From NCBI GenBank assembly GCA_951213105.1, contig OX578137.1, positions 54,289,236 to 54,353,235 of the forward strand: DNA of 64,000 nt. Direction: 5' to 3'. Under the pieces are notes generated by a model. That model searched no databases. It was not told the DNA's origin and saw nothing but the letters and a program-made list of their open reading frames with translations. The DNA comes from Amaurobius ferox. Lineage: Eukaryota; Arthropoda; Arachnida; Araneae; Amaurobiidae. Shown piece by piece: positions 1 through 13,660 of the stretch; the stretch's first letter is position 1, and every line of letters starts with the position of its first letter. A program made the position numbers and the translations under genes.

Positions 1-497
1 GCGGGGAAGTACTAATATCCCACCCACCGAGAACACAACCAGAGGAGCGAGATCATTAGAATCATTCACCCGACGATGTCCAAAGATGGTTCCGCCATGT
101 CTCACAGACGGGCACACTCGCAGACGGGTTTAGGATCAGGTCATGAATGGGGAAGGTGTGTATCCACGTCACCTGGAAGGGTCCGAGTCTCGAACAGTCG
201 GGATGAGTGGAAAAACATAGGTCACCCCTAATACGAGGAAGACCCAGAGGGCCGCCTGTCACCACCAGGCAACACGCTAGCTCTTACAATGGACCTGTGA
301 CCTACTCCCACGCCGAACGCGGACATACACAAATAAGGATAATCCAAGAGGAAGCCGACAAGGGCAGTCTAATAACTACCAGCATTCCAGAGCCCCGCCT
401 CTATCAGCTCCAACAGCCGGAAAGGGTCTGGAGAAACTATTCATTTTTAAGGTCGGACGAAACTTTTCATTCTCCCTATTTTATTGATCCTGGGTAG
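1..497. other. GC-richer block, unrecognised
   Basis: This stretch is clearly richer in G and C than the next 10 kb and ends abruptly near position 500 in AT-rich DNA. One plus-strand frame is open from 207 to 497 (96 codons, Arg/Pro/Gln-rich) and another is open on the minus strand at 62-265. I recognise no domain in either, and codon use gives no clear preference. It could be the edge of a transposable element or a decayed exon that begins before the window. No splice sites, signal peptide or repeats were identified. I treat the coding status as unsupported. Confidence 0.3.
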
Positions 498-1048
498 AGA
501 GAAAATGTGTCCCCCTCTTAAGGTTCTATCCTGTAGTCAATACCTTAACTATGCAAATATTCAGTCCTGTGGAAAAGTGCTTCTCGAACTCTAAAAGAGC
601 TCTGAAGTTCCTGTCAGGGAGCCGCGAAATATTTAATTATTTGAAAAAAAAAATAATATTAATATTTATACTTACTGCAAATAATAATTCTACTTATATT
701 TATAAGTTAATTTAATGAAATTATTTTGTAAATAGTACAATTAAATAATTCAGTAGCTATGTTTATAATTGCACATTTTGCATTTATCGATCCCAATGCT
801 CTGTAGTATATCGCTCGATAAAATAAGGACATCGTGCATTTGGTTGCGTTTGTTAACAGCATTTTTCAAAGTCTACATTTTATATTAGATTTATTTCTAC
901 GTGAGTTTGGGTATTTTTTACTAATGTTTATTATGTGTCGAAATATTTTTTCCCAGTAAAGTAGTGAAAATTGAATGTGCTTTACGTTATATTTGGCAGA
1001 TGTTTTGACAAAGTAAATAAATGGAATCTTACACTTCGTTGAAAAAAA
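498..1048. other. AT-rich non-coding DNA
   Basis: I see no coding frame, tandem repeat or known element here. The only structure is general A/T richness with short poly-A runs. Confidence 0.6.
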
Positions 1049-2010
1049 TCTGATAAGGGTAGCACATGAATTTCCTTATTATAATGGAATGGATTAACTA
1101 CTTCTACAGTGAAAAAATAGATTATTTTTATAGTAGTAATTTATATGCTTTCCAAGATATTGAATTTTCGTCAATGAGCCGTCATTTTCCATGTCGTCAT
1201 CATCAATGAGTCGTCATTGATTTAGCATCAATTTTATCCATTTGGCGAGTTTTTCGTTAATTTAGCAACATTTAAAAAAGTCGCCAAGTTGGCGACATTT
1301 CACCAAATTCGTCGCCAAAATCTCGCCAAGCGTTACGGGCGAAGAAATAAGTTATTCTTGCAGCAGATAAATGATGATTGGCGTTCAAATACAAAAGTAT
1401 CACTCAAAGAATCTTTTTTCAAGAATGGAACGAGCTATAGATCCACGAGAATGAAGTCACCCAATTTATCGCATGGTATAACATATGAAAAGTGAACATG
1501 TTTCTCAGTAGGAAATATATTTTTTTTATTTTATCTAACTTTTTGATAATTTTTTTTGAAAAATGTGCAATATCTCGAGAACGGTTCTGGTTAGAATTCT
1601 AAAATTTATGTCAATCGTTTTCTAATGAAAAATTACATAGGAAATGTCTACTTGCGTAACTGTATTAGGGGTTTTGATTCTTTGACGACTTTTTCAAAAT
1701 TTCACTCGAAAATTTAGGGGGTTCTGAACATTCGATTGCGTATAAAAACAATAGGCTTCCAGTGCTTACGGATTGTGATTTTTATTCCAAATTTCGTTCG
1801 AATCGGTCCATTCGTTCGTCAGTTATAGTATCCAAAGGCTCACTGACACACACACACACACACACACACAGAGAGAGAGACACAGACATCACTTCAAAAT
1901 GTTTGATTCGTGATCAGGGATGCTTGAAACGTGCCCTCCCGTGGAAAACTCGAATTCGAATTTTCATCCCCGTCACAATACCTTCCTTATACATTATGTA
2001 TATAAGGACA
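1049..2010 (+). mobile_element. Family H copy A, Helentron/HINE-like non-autonomous element
   Basis: The copy starts with TCTGATAAGGGTAGCACATG after an A-run and ends in the hairpin CCTTATACATTATGTATATAAGG. Inside it are TGGCGA-rich short repeats (about 1245-1330), a stretch with AACATGTTTCTCA and CTCGAGAACGGTTC, and a (CA)n microsatellite near 1850. Near-identical order is found in copies at 2192-3177, 9916-10841 and 43585-44427. The order (TC start, subterminal CTTTCCTTATA repeated inverted at the other end, internal microsatellite, terminal hairpin, no TIR, no ORF) resembles Helentron-derived HINE/DINE elements. That family assignment is inference; the repeat family itself is seen directly. 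Confidence 0.7.
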
Positions 2011-2191
2011 ATAATACATAATATCACCATTTTAGTTCCAAAAACTTCAAGCTTATTAAACAAGAGCTCATTTGTGCACAAAATATATTAATCAATAATT
2101 CACGGACATTTGCCCATACTTGAAGTATTTTTCTACCACCGATGAAATGCTGCTCTCAACTGATTTAAATTTGTTCACATTGCTCTTTTTT

Positions 2192-3177
2192 ACTTTCCTT
2201 ATATACATAATGTATAAGGAAAGTATTGTGACGGGGTCGAAAATTCGAATTCGAGTTTCCGACGGGAGAGCACGTTTCAAGCATCACTGATCACGAAACA
2301 AACATTTTTGAAGTGATGTCTTTGTGTGTGTGTATGTTTGTGTGTGTGAAAGTATGTGTGTGTGTGTGTGTGTGAAAGTATGTGTATGTGTGTGTGTGTG
2401 TGTGTCAGTGAGTCTGTGGATACAATAACTGACGAACGAATGGATCGATTCGAACGAAATTTGGTACACAAATCACAATCTGTAAACACTGGAAGCCTAT
2501 TGTTTTTATACGCAATCGAATGAATGTTCAGAACCCCCTAAATTTTCGAGTGAAATTTTGAAAAAATCGTGAAAAAATCAAAACTACTAATAAAGTTACG
2601 CAAATAGACATTTCCTATGTAATTTTTCATTAGAATACGATTGACATAAATGTTAGAATGCTAACATGAACCGTTCTCGAGATATTGCACATTTTTTCAA
2701 AAAAATTATCAAAAAGTTATATAAAATAAAAAAAATATATTTCCTATTGAGAAACATGTTCACTTTTCATATGTTATACCATGCGATAAATTGGGTGACT
2801 TCATTCTCGTGTTTCTAGCTCGTTCCATTCATGAAAAAAGATAACTTGAGTAATACTTTTGTGTTTGAACTCCAATAGTCATTTATCTGCTGTGAGAATA
2901 ATTTATTTCTCCGTCCATAACGCTTGGCGAGATTTTGGCGACGAATTTGGCGGAATGTCGCCAACTTGGCGACATTTTTAATTGTTGCCAAATTAACAAA
3001 AAATTCGCCTAATTGATAAAAATGACGCTAAATCAAGGAAAATGACGACTAATTGAAGAAAATTTAATATCTTGGAAAGAATGTAAGTATCTACTATAAG
3101 AATAGCATTTCTTTAAACTGTAAAAGTAGTAAATTCATTGCATTATATAAGGAAAGTCATGTGTTGTCCGCATCAGA
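2192..3177 (-). mobile_element. Family H copy B, Helentron/HINE-like non-autonomous element
   Basis: Same element as copy A in opposite orientation, so A and B point toward each other with about 180 bp between their hairpin ends. The hairpin end reads CTTTCCTTATATACATAATG at 2193 and the TC end is at 3176-3177 (CATCAGA on the plus strand). It carries a longer (TG)n tract (about 2323-2403) than the other copies. No protein is encoded; the open frames over it are products of the CA/TG repeat. Confidence 0.72.
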
Positions 3178-3782
<605 letters not shown>

Positions 3783-3993
3783 TACTGCAACAACATAAAG
3801 TTTTAATGATGCAAATTGCTAGACGAACGCAGCTGGCCGATGTATGCAAATGATCAAAAAATTGGTCATATGATTACAGCCCGGGAGCAAAGGGATGGAA
3901 ACTGCAGATGAGCCAACAGTTGTTACTGTCTGTCGCCTACGGAAATCCGTTTTACGAGTATTAGTTTCGTTTTAGAAGACACTCGCTGAAGAG

Positions 3994-5075
3994 ATGCCTA
4001 GCCGACGATGCCGAAGACCGTTTCAGAATTTGAACAATTGTGCGAGGGGGTTCATTTTAGCTTACGTACGGCCGGTTGGTCCAACCGGCGTATCACCGCT
4101 GAAACCTCGTAAATGCGTCGACTGTCCAAATAATTTTGAATAGATTGATTGGAGAAGGGTCTGTGAATTGTCGCAGTGGTACATGTCTATCCAAACGTCG
4201 TTACATCCAGACGTCAGCATGCGTTGAATGGCGCATTTAAAGGCATGCGGTGGAAGCTCCACCAACGACGACTGTAGACATTCTGCAAAATTTATAGGGT
4301 ACATAGGATGTTCCAATATCAGCGACGATTGCCAACAATATCTCGACGATTGGCCGAAAGCGGCTTGCACTCAATCCGCCCTTTACGGTGACTGCTATTA
4401 ACGGCAAGACGTTGGCGTGAAAGATTGGAATGGTGTCGGGTCCGAGCCCCTTGCACTACTGAATGGGACATGGTAGTGTTCAGCGACGAGTCTCGGTTGT
4501 GTTTGTCGAATCAATGTCGTCGTGTGAGTATCTGGAGGAGGCATGAAAATAGATCCAAAGCTGCTGCGACTGTTGAACGCGATACTGCTCGACAAAGAGG
4601 TTTCATGGTTTAGGCTGACACCGGCTTCGATAGCCGATCACCTTTGGTACGATGATATGTAGATGATGTACGATGATATGTAGATGATATGCACGATGAT
4701 ATGTAGATGAGGTGTTATGGCTGGTTGCACTGCCCTACTTTCAGCGTTTGCAAATTGCTGTATTCCTGTATGATAACCCGTGACCGCACACGGCAACCAT
4801 CAGCAGACTAGCCTTGTAAGGTATCCAGGTGTTTCTTTGGATCCAGATATCCAGGTGCTTCTATGTTTCAAGATCTCTCACCCATCGAGCATGTATGGAG
4901 CGTGATTGGTTGTCGTTTGACTACCCTGCCCCCGCTTTAAACACAGGACGATCTGTGGTGGATGGTTGAAGGCATGTGGTCATCCATCCCACAGGAAACT
5001 TTCTGCAGGCTTATTGCATCTGTTCCTCAAAGGGTTGTTGCTTGTATCGCCGCAAGATGTGGTCCAACTGCCTAA
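3994..5075 (+). pseudogene. Tc1-type transposase pseudogene
   Basis: Conceptual translation, allowing several frameshifts and stops, follows a Tc1-family DD34E transposase from end to end. The most conserved segment is at 4440-4613, where the frame reads EWDMVVFSDESRLCLS and then RRVSIWRRHE, the usual block around the second catalytic region (FSDES). Further on come the remnants DN-RPHTA (near 4770) and SPIEHVW (near 4877), then IPQETFCRLI and VVACIAARCGPT just before a stop near 5073. A small minisatellite (GATGATATGTAGATGATGTA-like, about 4648-4708) interrupts the gene. It lies between two (AT)n tracts, consistent with TA-targeted insertion, but I did not find terminal inverted repeats. It is non-functional. 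Confidence 0.82.
4648..4710. repeat. Short minisatellite, ~20-bp unit
   Basis: About three copies of a unit like ACGATGATATGTAGATGATG sit inside the transposase pseudogene and contribute to its disruption. Confidence 0.7.
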
Positions 5076-5094
5076 TGATCACCATGTCTATACC

Positions 5095-6150
<1,056 letters not shown>

Positions 6151-6273
6151 ATATAGGTATGCACATGTAAAATTGCAGCATATCGCTTTACAAGTTGTAT
6201 TATAAATTATTTTTTTGCTTTTAGCTTTTTAATCAAATCACTAAAAATTGTAGCAATTTTTCAAGTTTTATAT

Positions 6274-6274
<1 letters not shown>

Positions 6275-6320
<46 letters not shown>
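6275..6320. repeat. (AT)n(GT)n microsatellite
   Basis: Compound tract of AT followed by GT repeats, to the right of E1. Confidence 0.95.
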
Positions 6321-6321
<1 letters not shown>

Positions 6322-6924
6322 GAAGGTTTGGAAGGATATAAATACATTAGACAGTAATTATATGTATTTCTAAGCAGTCGCTATTAAAAATATTATCATT
6401 TAAATATTTTGAAAAATTGCCTTTACATTCAACTAATTACAGTGGATTAAGTTGTCAAAGTCAGAAATTGTATAGTTTATTTATAGAATAAATAGTCTTT
6501 CAGTTTAACGTCAAATTAACACGAATTTACAAGAGCGCTGCAGAAGAATATTCCTCATTCCTCAGCAACATTTAATTTGCGAAATAAACCTCTCACTTCC
6601 TGTAATGAACTTATCTTTTTGGAGCCTAATATTTTAATGCACGCATACTTTATGAAAGTAAATAAAAATTCTGGAGCGCGTAATTCATCTTCTAATGTTT
6701 CAGCTTCCACCTATATTCGCATTAAGATAATTTGAAACAGATGTTTCGATGTTTCAAGCTTTAGAACGATAATGATTTGAAGTAGATAATTTATATTTAT
6801 AGAATTATAAAGTAATATTAATTATATTTTTATCAAATTTACACACTCATCTTTACACTTTATACACTACATTATATTTTTACTAACTTTATACACTCAT
6901 CTGATCCCTTTTTTATTTTCCCTA
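6321..6924. other. AT-rich non-coding DNA
   Basis: No coding frame, no recognisable element. The strings CACTCATCT and ACTTTATACACT recur near 6840-6900 as a minor local duplication. Confidence 0.55.
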
Positions 6925-7215
6925 CATATAAAATATACGGAAATGATAGTGACGGAGTCGAAAATTCGATTTTGAATATCTGACGGAAAATACCATTTAA
7001 AGCGCTAGTGTGTGTGGGTCTCCGTAAATCTGTTGAGGCAATATCTCACGAGCAAATTTGCGTATTTCGAATAAAATTTGGTACGATTATTGACAATTTG
7101 TAGATACTGGAACGATATTGATTTTAAACGCGATTTAATTGATAAAATGCTCCTCCTTCATTTTTTGAATGAATTTCCGGAAAAATCATTCGATAATTAT
7201 ATTTTTGATTAATAA
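6925..7215 (-). mobile_element. Family H, decayed partial copy
   Basis: This has the same order as the hairpin half of family H: ACATATAAAATATACGGAAA (eroded hairpin), GTGACGGAGTCGAAAATTCG, the short GT tract, ATTTGGTAC, a CTGGAA block and TTTCCGGAAAAATC. It is more diverged than copies A-D and lacks the TGGCGA end, so it is an older insertion. Confidence 0.55.
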
Positions 7216-7797
7216 CTAGCCGACTTTAGGTGCTAGTGGTCGCTAAATATAAAGCAACCAGTGTTTGTAGCAATCATTTTTTTTTTTTTGCAACTTCTGG
7301 GCCCACACAGCGAGCACAAAAGCCACATGGCTTCCCCTTATTGCGCGGGCAGCACAAAAAGCAGCAAAGCAGCAAAACTGCGTCCACATTTAATGTGAAT
7401 GGGTCCAACAGAGTCACAAAGAGTCACACAGAGTCGAAAATACAATATAAAAATGCATCAAAATGCATCAGTGCTACTCCCTACATTAAAATATCTTCAG
7501 GCGATGGGAAAACTGCGTATCTTGTTCTCCACTCGCTCCCCATTATTTCGTGACTTGGCTTGACATGCATTTCTCTCCTGCAAAGAGCATAGAAAATACA
7601 GCTACTTTTCATATGAAAGAAATAATCAAATGATGAATTAAATTGCAACTATTTAACAGGTAAAGTAGCGACAAATGGAGTTGATGTTTTGTGGAGCTAA
7701 GATAAGACACTTCCCTCTGACAAAATTTGAAGATCCTGCATAAAGCAGTTAATAGCATAATTTTGATGCTGAACATCACAGCGCTTTGAAATAAAAG
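7216..7797. other. Unrecognised DNA with purine/AGCA-rich patch
   Basis: A plus-strand frame of 107 codons (7230-7553) is open but low in complexity (poly-T, CAGCAAAGCAGCAAAA, a doubled AAAAATGCATC). I recognise no domain and do not call it a gene. Confidence 0.4.
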
Positions 7798-8110
7798 TTA
7801 TAAAATTGTTAGTACATTCCTTATTAACACTTTACAACATAGTTGAAGAGTGTTTATGACTTTGTTCATTCTGTCTGTCTGTCTGTCCGTTAGCACGATA
7901 ACTGCCGTAAAAATGACTTTATCAAAATGACATTTTAGTATGTTTTTCAGACGGTCTGTGGAACCTATGGGAATATAAATGAATAATATCACGCAATTAG
8001 TTTTTTATTGAACAAGGGTTGAAAAAATGAAATATATTGAACCCTATGGGACCTAATTTTTCAAACATTTTTTAAGCAAATTCAAAATTCACAAATTGCT
8101 TCGAAATTTT
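7798..8110 (-). repeat. Dispersed repeat family D, copy 1
   Basis: Matches 39725-39975 in inverted orientation. Shared strings in the same order include AACACTTTACAACA, the CTGTCTGTCTGTCCGTTAGC tract, CGATAACTGCCGTAAAAAT, GGGAATATAAATGAATAATA and CCTATGGGACCTAATTTTTC. No protein is encoded. Confidence 0.78.
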
Positions 8111-9000
8111 TAGGAAATATTCACATTATCCCATGAAATATATTAAAAAATTTTCAGTAAAATATGTTAGGTAGTTTTTTAATTAAAAATTATTTAATAT
8201 AGGGAAAAAACAAATTCAATTAAATTCTGACTTTTGGGATAGCTACAAGAAAGAAAAAAGAAATATATTATATAATAAATATGTTTCCAATAATTCAATT
8301 ATTTTGTATATGAAAGAGGCTTCACATTTCAAAATAAGTTTGGAAGATAACAATTTTTCAATTTTTTTTTTATTTTATATAACTCTTCATGATATACTTA
8401 TTTTTTGGCATCTTTAATGCACTTTCCTACGTCCTAGAGAGTTAAAATTTCGTACACAGCTTGAATTTTTTGAACATTTTATTCTACAAAAATTTGGTGG
8501 ATCTTTAAATATAGATTCTACATTTTTTTTCGAAATGGCCTGCAAATAATACCCGTTCACTTCTATAAATCATTGTTGTAATATTGTTAAAAATTCTGAT
8601 GTGGGCAGCACATGTCGTTCCCTGCAGACTCATATTCACGTTTTCTTTATTTCTTCAATAATAATTTGAGTTTATCTGCGCAAAATAACAGCCATAAGTA
8701 TTTTAAATGACATTGAATTTGCACGTTAAACTTGAATTTGGTCCTCATTTGATAGCTGGACTTATTGTCAAAGGTGACGTAGGAAAAAGCGGAAAAACTA
8801 GAATATCTCAAGAACGGCTAGTCCTAGAGTAATAGTGTTAGTCCCATTCTTTTTGTTGTCAAAAATAACGAACAAAATAGGAATTTAATTGATATAATTG
8901 AGCACACGTAGTCTTTTATTTTTATATTTAACGATTTTTGCGGGCCATTTCGCAAAAATAGCCCGTTCCTTTTTCCCGAATCGTACTAGAATAACCTATA
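8111..9000. other. Unrecognised DNA with a family H end fragment
   Basis: No coding frame. 8595-8622 reads TCTGATGTGGGCAGCACATG then TCGTTCC, which matches the TC end of family H and then diverges, so it is a truncated end. The rest is AT-rich and repeats the idea CGAAATGGCC / GGGCCATTTCGCAAAAATAG without a clear unit. Confidence 0.5.
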
Positions 9001-9046
9001 AGTGATTTATATACCAAATTTTGTTAAATTTGGTATATAAATCACT
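9001..9046. repeat. Perfect 21-bp inverted repeat (hairpin)
   Basis: AGTGATTTATATACCAAATTT at 9001-9021 is followed by the loop TGTT and its exact reverse complement at 9026-9046. The string CCAAATTTTGTTAAATTTG occurs again about 50 bp downstream, so the hairpin may come from a local template switch in repeat DNA. Confidence 0.95.
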
Positions 9047-9915
9047 TGTTGGTTATTGAAATATTATACACCAAATTTTGTTAAATTTGTGCCATTTGTT
9101 TTCAGCTAAAGTGGATAAAGGCAATTTCTGCCGACGATTTCGCAAAGACGGCATATTCTTACGAATGCATACGAAGGCATGCAATAGAATCGTACTATAA
9201 TCTAATGAACATCAGGGTTTCCCACAAAAAACCTACCTACTAAATTTTATGAAATTTGGTCCATCAGTTTTTCAGTTAGAGTGGCTGCAATATTCTCACA
9301 GACACACAGAAACACACACAGATACACCGGTACACACACAGGCGTCTTCCTAAAAATAGTTTTTTCGTATTCTAGAATTCCCAAAACGTGCAGATCCTTC
9401 GAAAATTCGAGTTCCGATCTTCGGCACGATTCCAATACTTTGAATATATACACACACACACACACATATATTATCTGTGTATCTGTGCATTATCTGTGCA
9501 TTTAAATTCCGTGCCTACGCAATTACAATAGTTGTGATTTTAAATGATCCCTACACTTTTATTATTTCTTCCACGAAGCCTAATTTTAACTTATGCAGAA
9601 TGCAAATATCTCAAGCGATTGTAAGGTGAGTTACATAAGAATTGTTGAATTTTTTTCACACAAAATCATTTAAAATTATTTAGCTCTGTAGTCTGGAATA
9701 CAAGTTATATGAATGAAATATTCATTAATTTTGCATAGAGAATCAGATGATTTGTATTCCGATACAGTTTTAAATATTTAAGTATAATAAATTACTGTAG
9801 TACTGTGACAATGTAAAAGATATCACCACTTAATGTATCACAATTTAGAAATTTTTAAACGAAATTGCATTTCAGTCGGAAAGTGTTTCATAATCAATGC
9901 TTATGCATGATTGAT
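9047..9915. other. AT-rich repeat-derived DNA
   Basis: CA-rich patches occur at 9297-9345 and 9452-9466. The stretch 9780-9915 matches 38755-38890 inverted (GAAATTGCATTT, GGAAAGTGTTTCATAAT, GCATGATTGATC), so it is a dispersed repeat. No coding frame is credible. Confidence 0.5.
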
Positions 9916-10841
9916 CTTTCTTGTATACATAATGTATAAGGAAATTATTGTGACGGAGTCGAAAATTCGAATTCGAGTTTTCGACGGGAGAGCACGTTTC
10001 AAATATCCCTGATCACGAATCAAACATTTTTGAGTGGTGTGTGTGTGTGTGTATGTGAAAGTATGTAAGTGTGTGTGTGTGTGTGTGTGTGTCAGTGAGT
10101 ATGTGAAGACGATTACTGACGAACAAATTAACCGAGTCCAACGAAATTTGGTACAAAAATCACAATCCGTGAATACTGGAAGTCTATTGTTTTTAAATGC
10201 AATCAATCAATTGTTCAGAACCCCCTAAATTTTCGAGTGAAATTTTGAAACAATCATCAAAAATTTAAAACCTTTAATAAAGCTAAGGAAATATACATTT
10301 TTTATGTAACTTTTCCTTAGAAAATAATTGACATAAACTTTAGAACGTTAGCATGAACTGTTCTCGAGATTTTGAACATTTTTTTAAATAAATTTATAAA
10401 AAAATCCCATAAATTAAAAAAATATATATTAACTGTTGATAAACATGTTCACTTTTCATATGTAATAGCATGCGATAAATTTGGTGGCATCATTCTCGTG
10501 GATCTAGCTCGTTCCATTCATAAGAAAAGATACTTTGAGTAATACATTTATATTTGAACACCAGTAGACATTTATCTGCTATAAGAATAACTTATTTCTC
10601 CGTCCATAACGCTTGGCGAGATTTTGGCAACGAATTTGGCGGAATGTTTCCAAATGGACGAAAATCTCGCCAAATGGATAAAAATGACGCTAAATCGACG
10701 AAAATGACGACTAATTAACGAAAATTCAATATCTTAGAAAGAATATAAGTATCTACTATGAGAATAACCTTTTTTTTTTGCTGTGAGAGTAGTAAATTCA
10801 TTGCATTATATAAGGAAAAATCATGTGCTGCCCACGTCAGA
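9916..10841 (-). mobile_element. Family H copy C, Helentron/HINE-like non-autonomous element
   Basis: Same order as copy B: hairpin end TGTATACATAATGTATAAGG, GACGGAGTCGAAAATTCG, (GT)n at 10038-10092, then the GTTCTCGAG block, TTGGCGAGATTTTGGCAACG and the TC end at 10840-10841. The outer hairpin arm is imperfect here. The left flank has a paralogue at 38755-38830 that lacks the element, which supports a true insertion at about 9920. Confidence 0.7.
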
Positions 10842-11800
10842 TTTTTTTAAATATGAAATCGTTGCGAAAAGAATATAAGTTCTCTACAGACAATACTTGA
10901 CAATTTACGATGACAGATGCTGAAGACCGTACCTCGAAAATATATATACTATTTTTAATTTTAATTTTGAGCAATATGTTGAATTACCAGAATACAGCGA
11001 TTTTTCACGAAATGCGCATAATGATATTGGAATCGATATTTAAAATTTAAAATTCCTATCTGCAAATCTGGAGATTTTAGAAATTTGTATTTTATTCGCT
11101 TAGTTGGGTGGATGCCTGTTATATGATCTTCACTACTCCGCTAGTTATTTGCTGGTAATGGATTCTTTAGTGTTTTTTGGATAGTTAAAATTATGTATAA
11201 AGCTTTTCGACATTTTTGAAAATCCAGTTTCTAGAGGCTCTTCAAAATTTAACTGTCTATTGTCTTAAAAATGAGGTTCTTTTACAAATATTTAAAAAGC
11301 CATCGAATATTTCGAATTTTTGAAAGTCTTGGAACCCTCTTCGGTTCGATACCTACGTTTTAAAATATACCGCGCTTCTAGGCTGAGTGTGGCTTCGCAT
11401 CTTGTTTACATACGTACATAAAGCAATCAACTTTTAATATTATAGATTCAAAAATAAATTCTCCATTAGAAAACTATTCATACAGATTTTAAACGCTATC
11501 ATAAACAATTTTTGAGATAGTTCGCAACCGTTGAACATTTTTTTAAACAACATTACAAGTGATAATTGTTTATACTGTTTGTGAGACCAGATTTAGTGAG
11601 ACAGTTTTGTGTTTGTATTTATGATGTCTTTAATGTCAGACAATGGCATCAGTCTGAATGACGCCAATTTTACAGCATCCTGAACCGAGACGTCAAGTAG
11701 GCCATAAACCTATGAGGCTAAATCGAAACTACGAGATTGGTTAAAAATGTTAACCAATGTGGAAGCTGTCTGGTCACATGGCCCCGAAATCGACCAATGG
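10842..11800. other. Non-coding DNA with a possible family H trace
   Basis: 11440-11560 loosely matches the middle of family H (CTCCATTAGAAAA, TTTTTGAGATAGTT, GAACATTTTTTTAAA). The rest shows no gene or repeat that I can support. Confidence 0.4.
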
Positions 11801-11815
11801 TAGCCGAGGAAGCGT

Positions 11816-12103
11816 TGTTGTTGTTGTTACCCAGACCGTCCGACCTACCAGAAAGGTGTAAGGTAACTGTTTGGACGACCGGGAAGTGCCACCCAATTTA
11901 GACCGGAACCCAGTGGGGGATGCATCCACAGGGACCGTACCCTCCTTCCCCTACCACCAACCTCTCGGAAGGACTTACGGACCCACATGTTTAACGTGAT
12001 CGTACTCCGCGTGAACACGGCGGCAGTTTTGGCAGTGGCTGGAATCGAACCCGGGCCTACCGAATGCAACTCCAGCGCGCTAACCAATGGGCTACCGCGC
12101 CTC
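11816..12103 (-). mobile_element. tRNA-derived SINE, full-length copy S1
   Basis: On the minus strand the 5' end reads as a tRNA-like head with pol III box A (TAGCCCATTGGTTAGCGCGC) and box B (GGTTCGATTCC). A ~200-bp body follows, then a 3' tail of CAA repeats (GTTGTTGTTG on the plus strand). A 15-bp target duplication, TAGCCGAGGAAGCGT, flanks it at 11801-11815 and 12104-12118. The long duplication and simple-repeat tail indicate LINE-mediated insertion. Body segments recur at 31516, 40592, 40882, 49543 and 61770. The copy looks recent. Confidence 0.9.
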
Positions 12104-12118
12104 TAGCCGAGGAAGCGT

Positions 12119-12612
12119 GTCGGACCTCAGGTCAAAAGAGGCAGCAACCGAAAGTTTTGCAGATATTCCAGATACACTTAAACGTCAGTTGTTCCATAGA
12201 GACGAAAACGATATGTCCTAATATACACTTGAACGTCAGATTCCGGAAAGACTTCAACGAAATGTCCTGAGAAAAACACTTCAACTCCAGGTATGAGTAC
12301 CAGATGTAGTATGATAGAGATCGACTCGAGTATAACACTTGAGCCAGTTCCAACTAGCATGCAGTGATGATGAGATCGGATGCAGTTGTGTTTAGAGATC
12401 GAATGGCCAAACACGAAATTGGAGGCACGTACTTACCAAATATTTTAGCAGGTCTCAGACCATTTTGATAATAGAATTTACCTGGTCTCATATGTCCACT
12501 CTCCTCCGTAAAATAATGTGTGACATATTGTTGTAATTAATTTAATAATTAAAATAATGTTTCTAATAAATAATGTTATTTTAAAGTGAAAATGGTGCTG
12601 TTAATTATAGTA
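12119..12612. repeat. Dispersed repeat family P, host of the gypsy insertion
   Basis: The part 12445-12612 aligns with 44730-44890 (GATCTCATAT, AATAAATAA, TTATTTTAAAGT, TTAATT in the same order). The sequence continues after the gypsy element at 23866 (TATGTTAATA, ATTCCAGGA, CACTAAAGATAATATGG), just as it continues unbroken at 44878-44930. A further piece is at 27372-27480. No protein-coding frame was recognised. Confidence 0.6.
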
Positions 12613-12616
12613 GCAT
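12613..12616. repeat. Target site duplication of the gypsy element, left
   Basis: GCAT directly precedes the left LTR and is repeated at 23862-23865 after the right LTR. A 4-bp duplication suits Ty3/gypsy integrases. Confidence 0.8.
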
Positions 12617-13660
12617 TGTTACGCCGCTGCCCTCCACTCTATAGGCTAACATACTGCCACAGTCCCTATACCTACTTGGAGGACACCTCAATCGGCGAAG
12701 TAAAGGTTTCGCGGATTGGCGGCTCTTTTCTGATTTACAATGACATGGCGTAAAGCGTGAATGGTTAAATAAAGAGAAATAATATAAATAAAATGTATAT
12801 TTATTCCTACACTTTGTACATGTTCGTTTGTACATATACGTTTTCTTTAGACAGAGATCGGGCCTTTCCCTTCACTAGGAAAGAGGATGGCGGGGTAGAG
12901 ATAGAGAGAGAGAAAAAGACGTGATTTAAATACATCGCGTCACGAAACTTAGCCCCTAATTATTCCTAACAAACTAGTGCGTTTTAAAACCCATTATGGA
13001 TGAGAATTCTTACCTTCACTAAGGCGGGGTCTCTGCTCTTGGCTGCACCTGGGGCGTCACTTGTCGGCAGGGGCTCCGGGGACTCTGCACAGATTCACAT
13101 CTAACTTTCTACTCTGCACACCACAAGTATGTGAGTCTAGTCTACGTATGATAAGTCTGATGATGATACTGATATCCTCTCGGGCCAATATATATAGTAC
13201 CCGACTTGTTGTTTACGCTTTCCCGTTCCCACGACCTCTAGAACCCTTGACCATCTGGCGGGTCCGTCAGCTGCTGGCGATCTCAAATGGTCGTGGGAGA
13301 TTTCGCTCCCTCAGGCCATTAAAGTATTCCCCTTATTGTGCATTCACACTGACCCCTTTTCGGACAGATTTCTAAGCCCTATTCTATTAAAGTTGCGCAA
13401 GGCATATTTATAGGCAGTGGAATCAATTCCCTTTTCTTGCGTTATATTTTATAGCACTGGGACTCTTCCGTCCCGAAGCCGCCCCGCGTTAAGTGCTTTC
13501 TTACTGAAAGGGGTGTTTATATCAAAATATCGCACCTGGCCCTGCCTTAAGCAAAAACACATTCCACTATTTGCCATCTGCCTCTGCTGTTAGAATAACA
13601 AGTCTTAGGTACGCGATATCTAGTTACGCGTTCAAGATTTTAATTTTGACCGCTGTAACA
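12617..13660 (-). repeat. 3' LTR of the gypsy element
   Basis: Begins TGTTAC and ends GTAACA, so the standard TG...CA ends are part of a 6-bp inverted repeat. On the coding (minus) strand a TATATATA box is near 13188-13195 and an AATAAA signal at 12800-12805, giving a plausible promoter and polyadenylation site within the LTR. A short frame inside (12605-12835) is not a gene. Confidence 0.95.

Noticed and set aside
11990..12103. Functional tRNA gene at the SINE head
   Set aside because: The A and B boxes are those of the SINE; the 3' acceptor strand is replaced by SINE body, and the copy has target duplications.
12605..13375. Protein-coding frames within the LTRs (also at 22737-23576)
   Set aside because: The frames lie in the LTRs in both orientations and show no domain; they are repeated only because the LTRs are identical.
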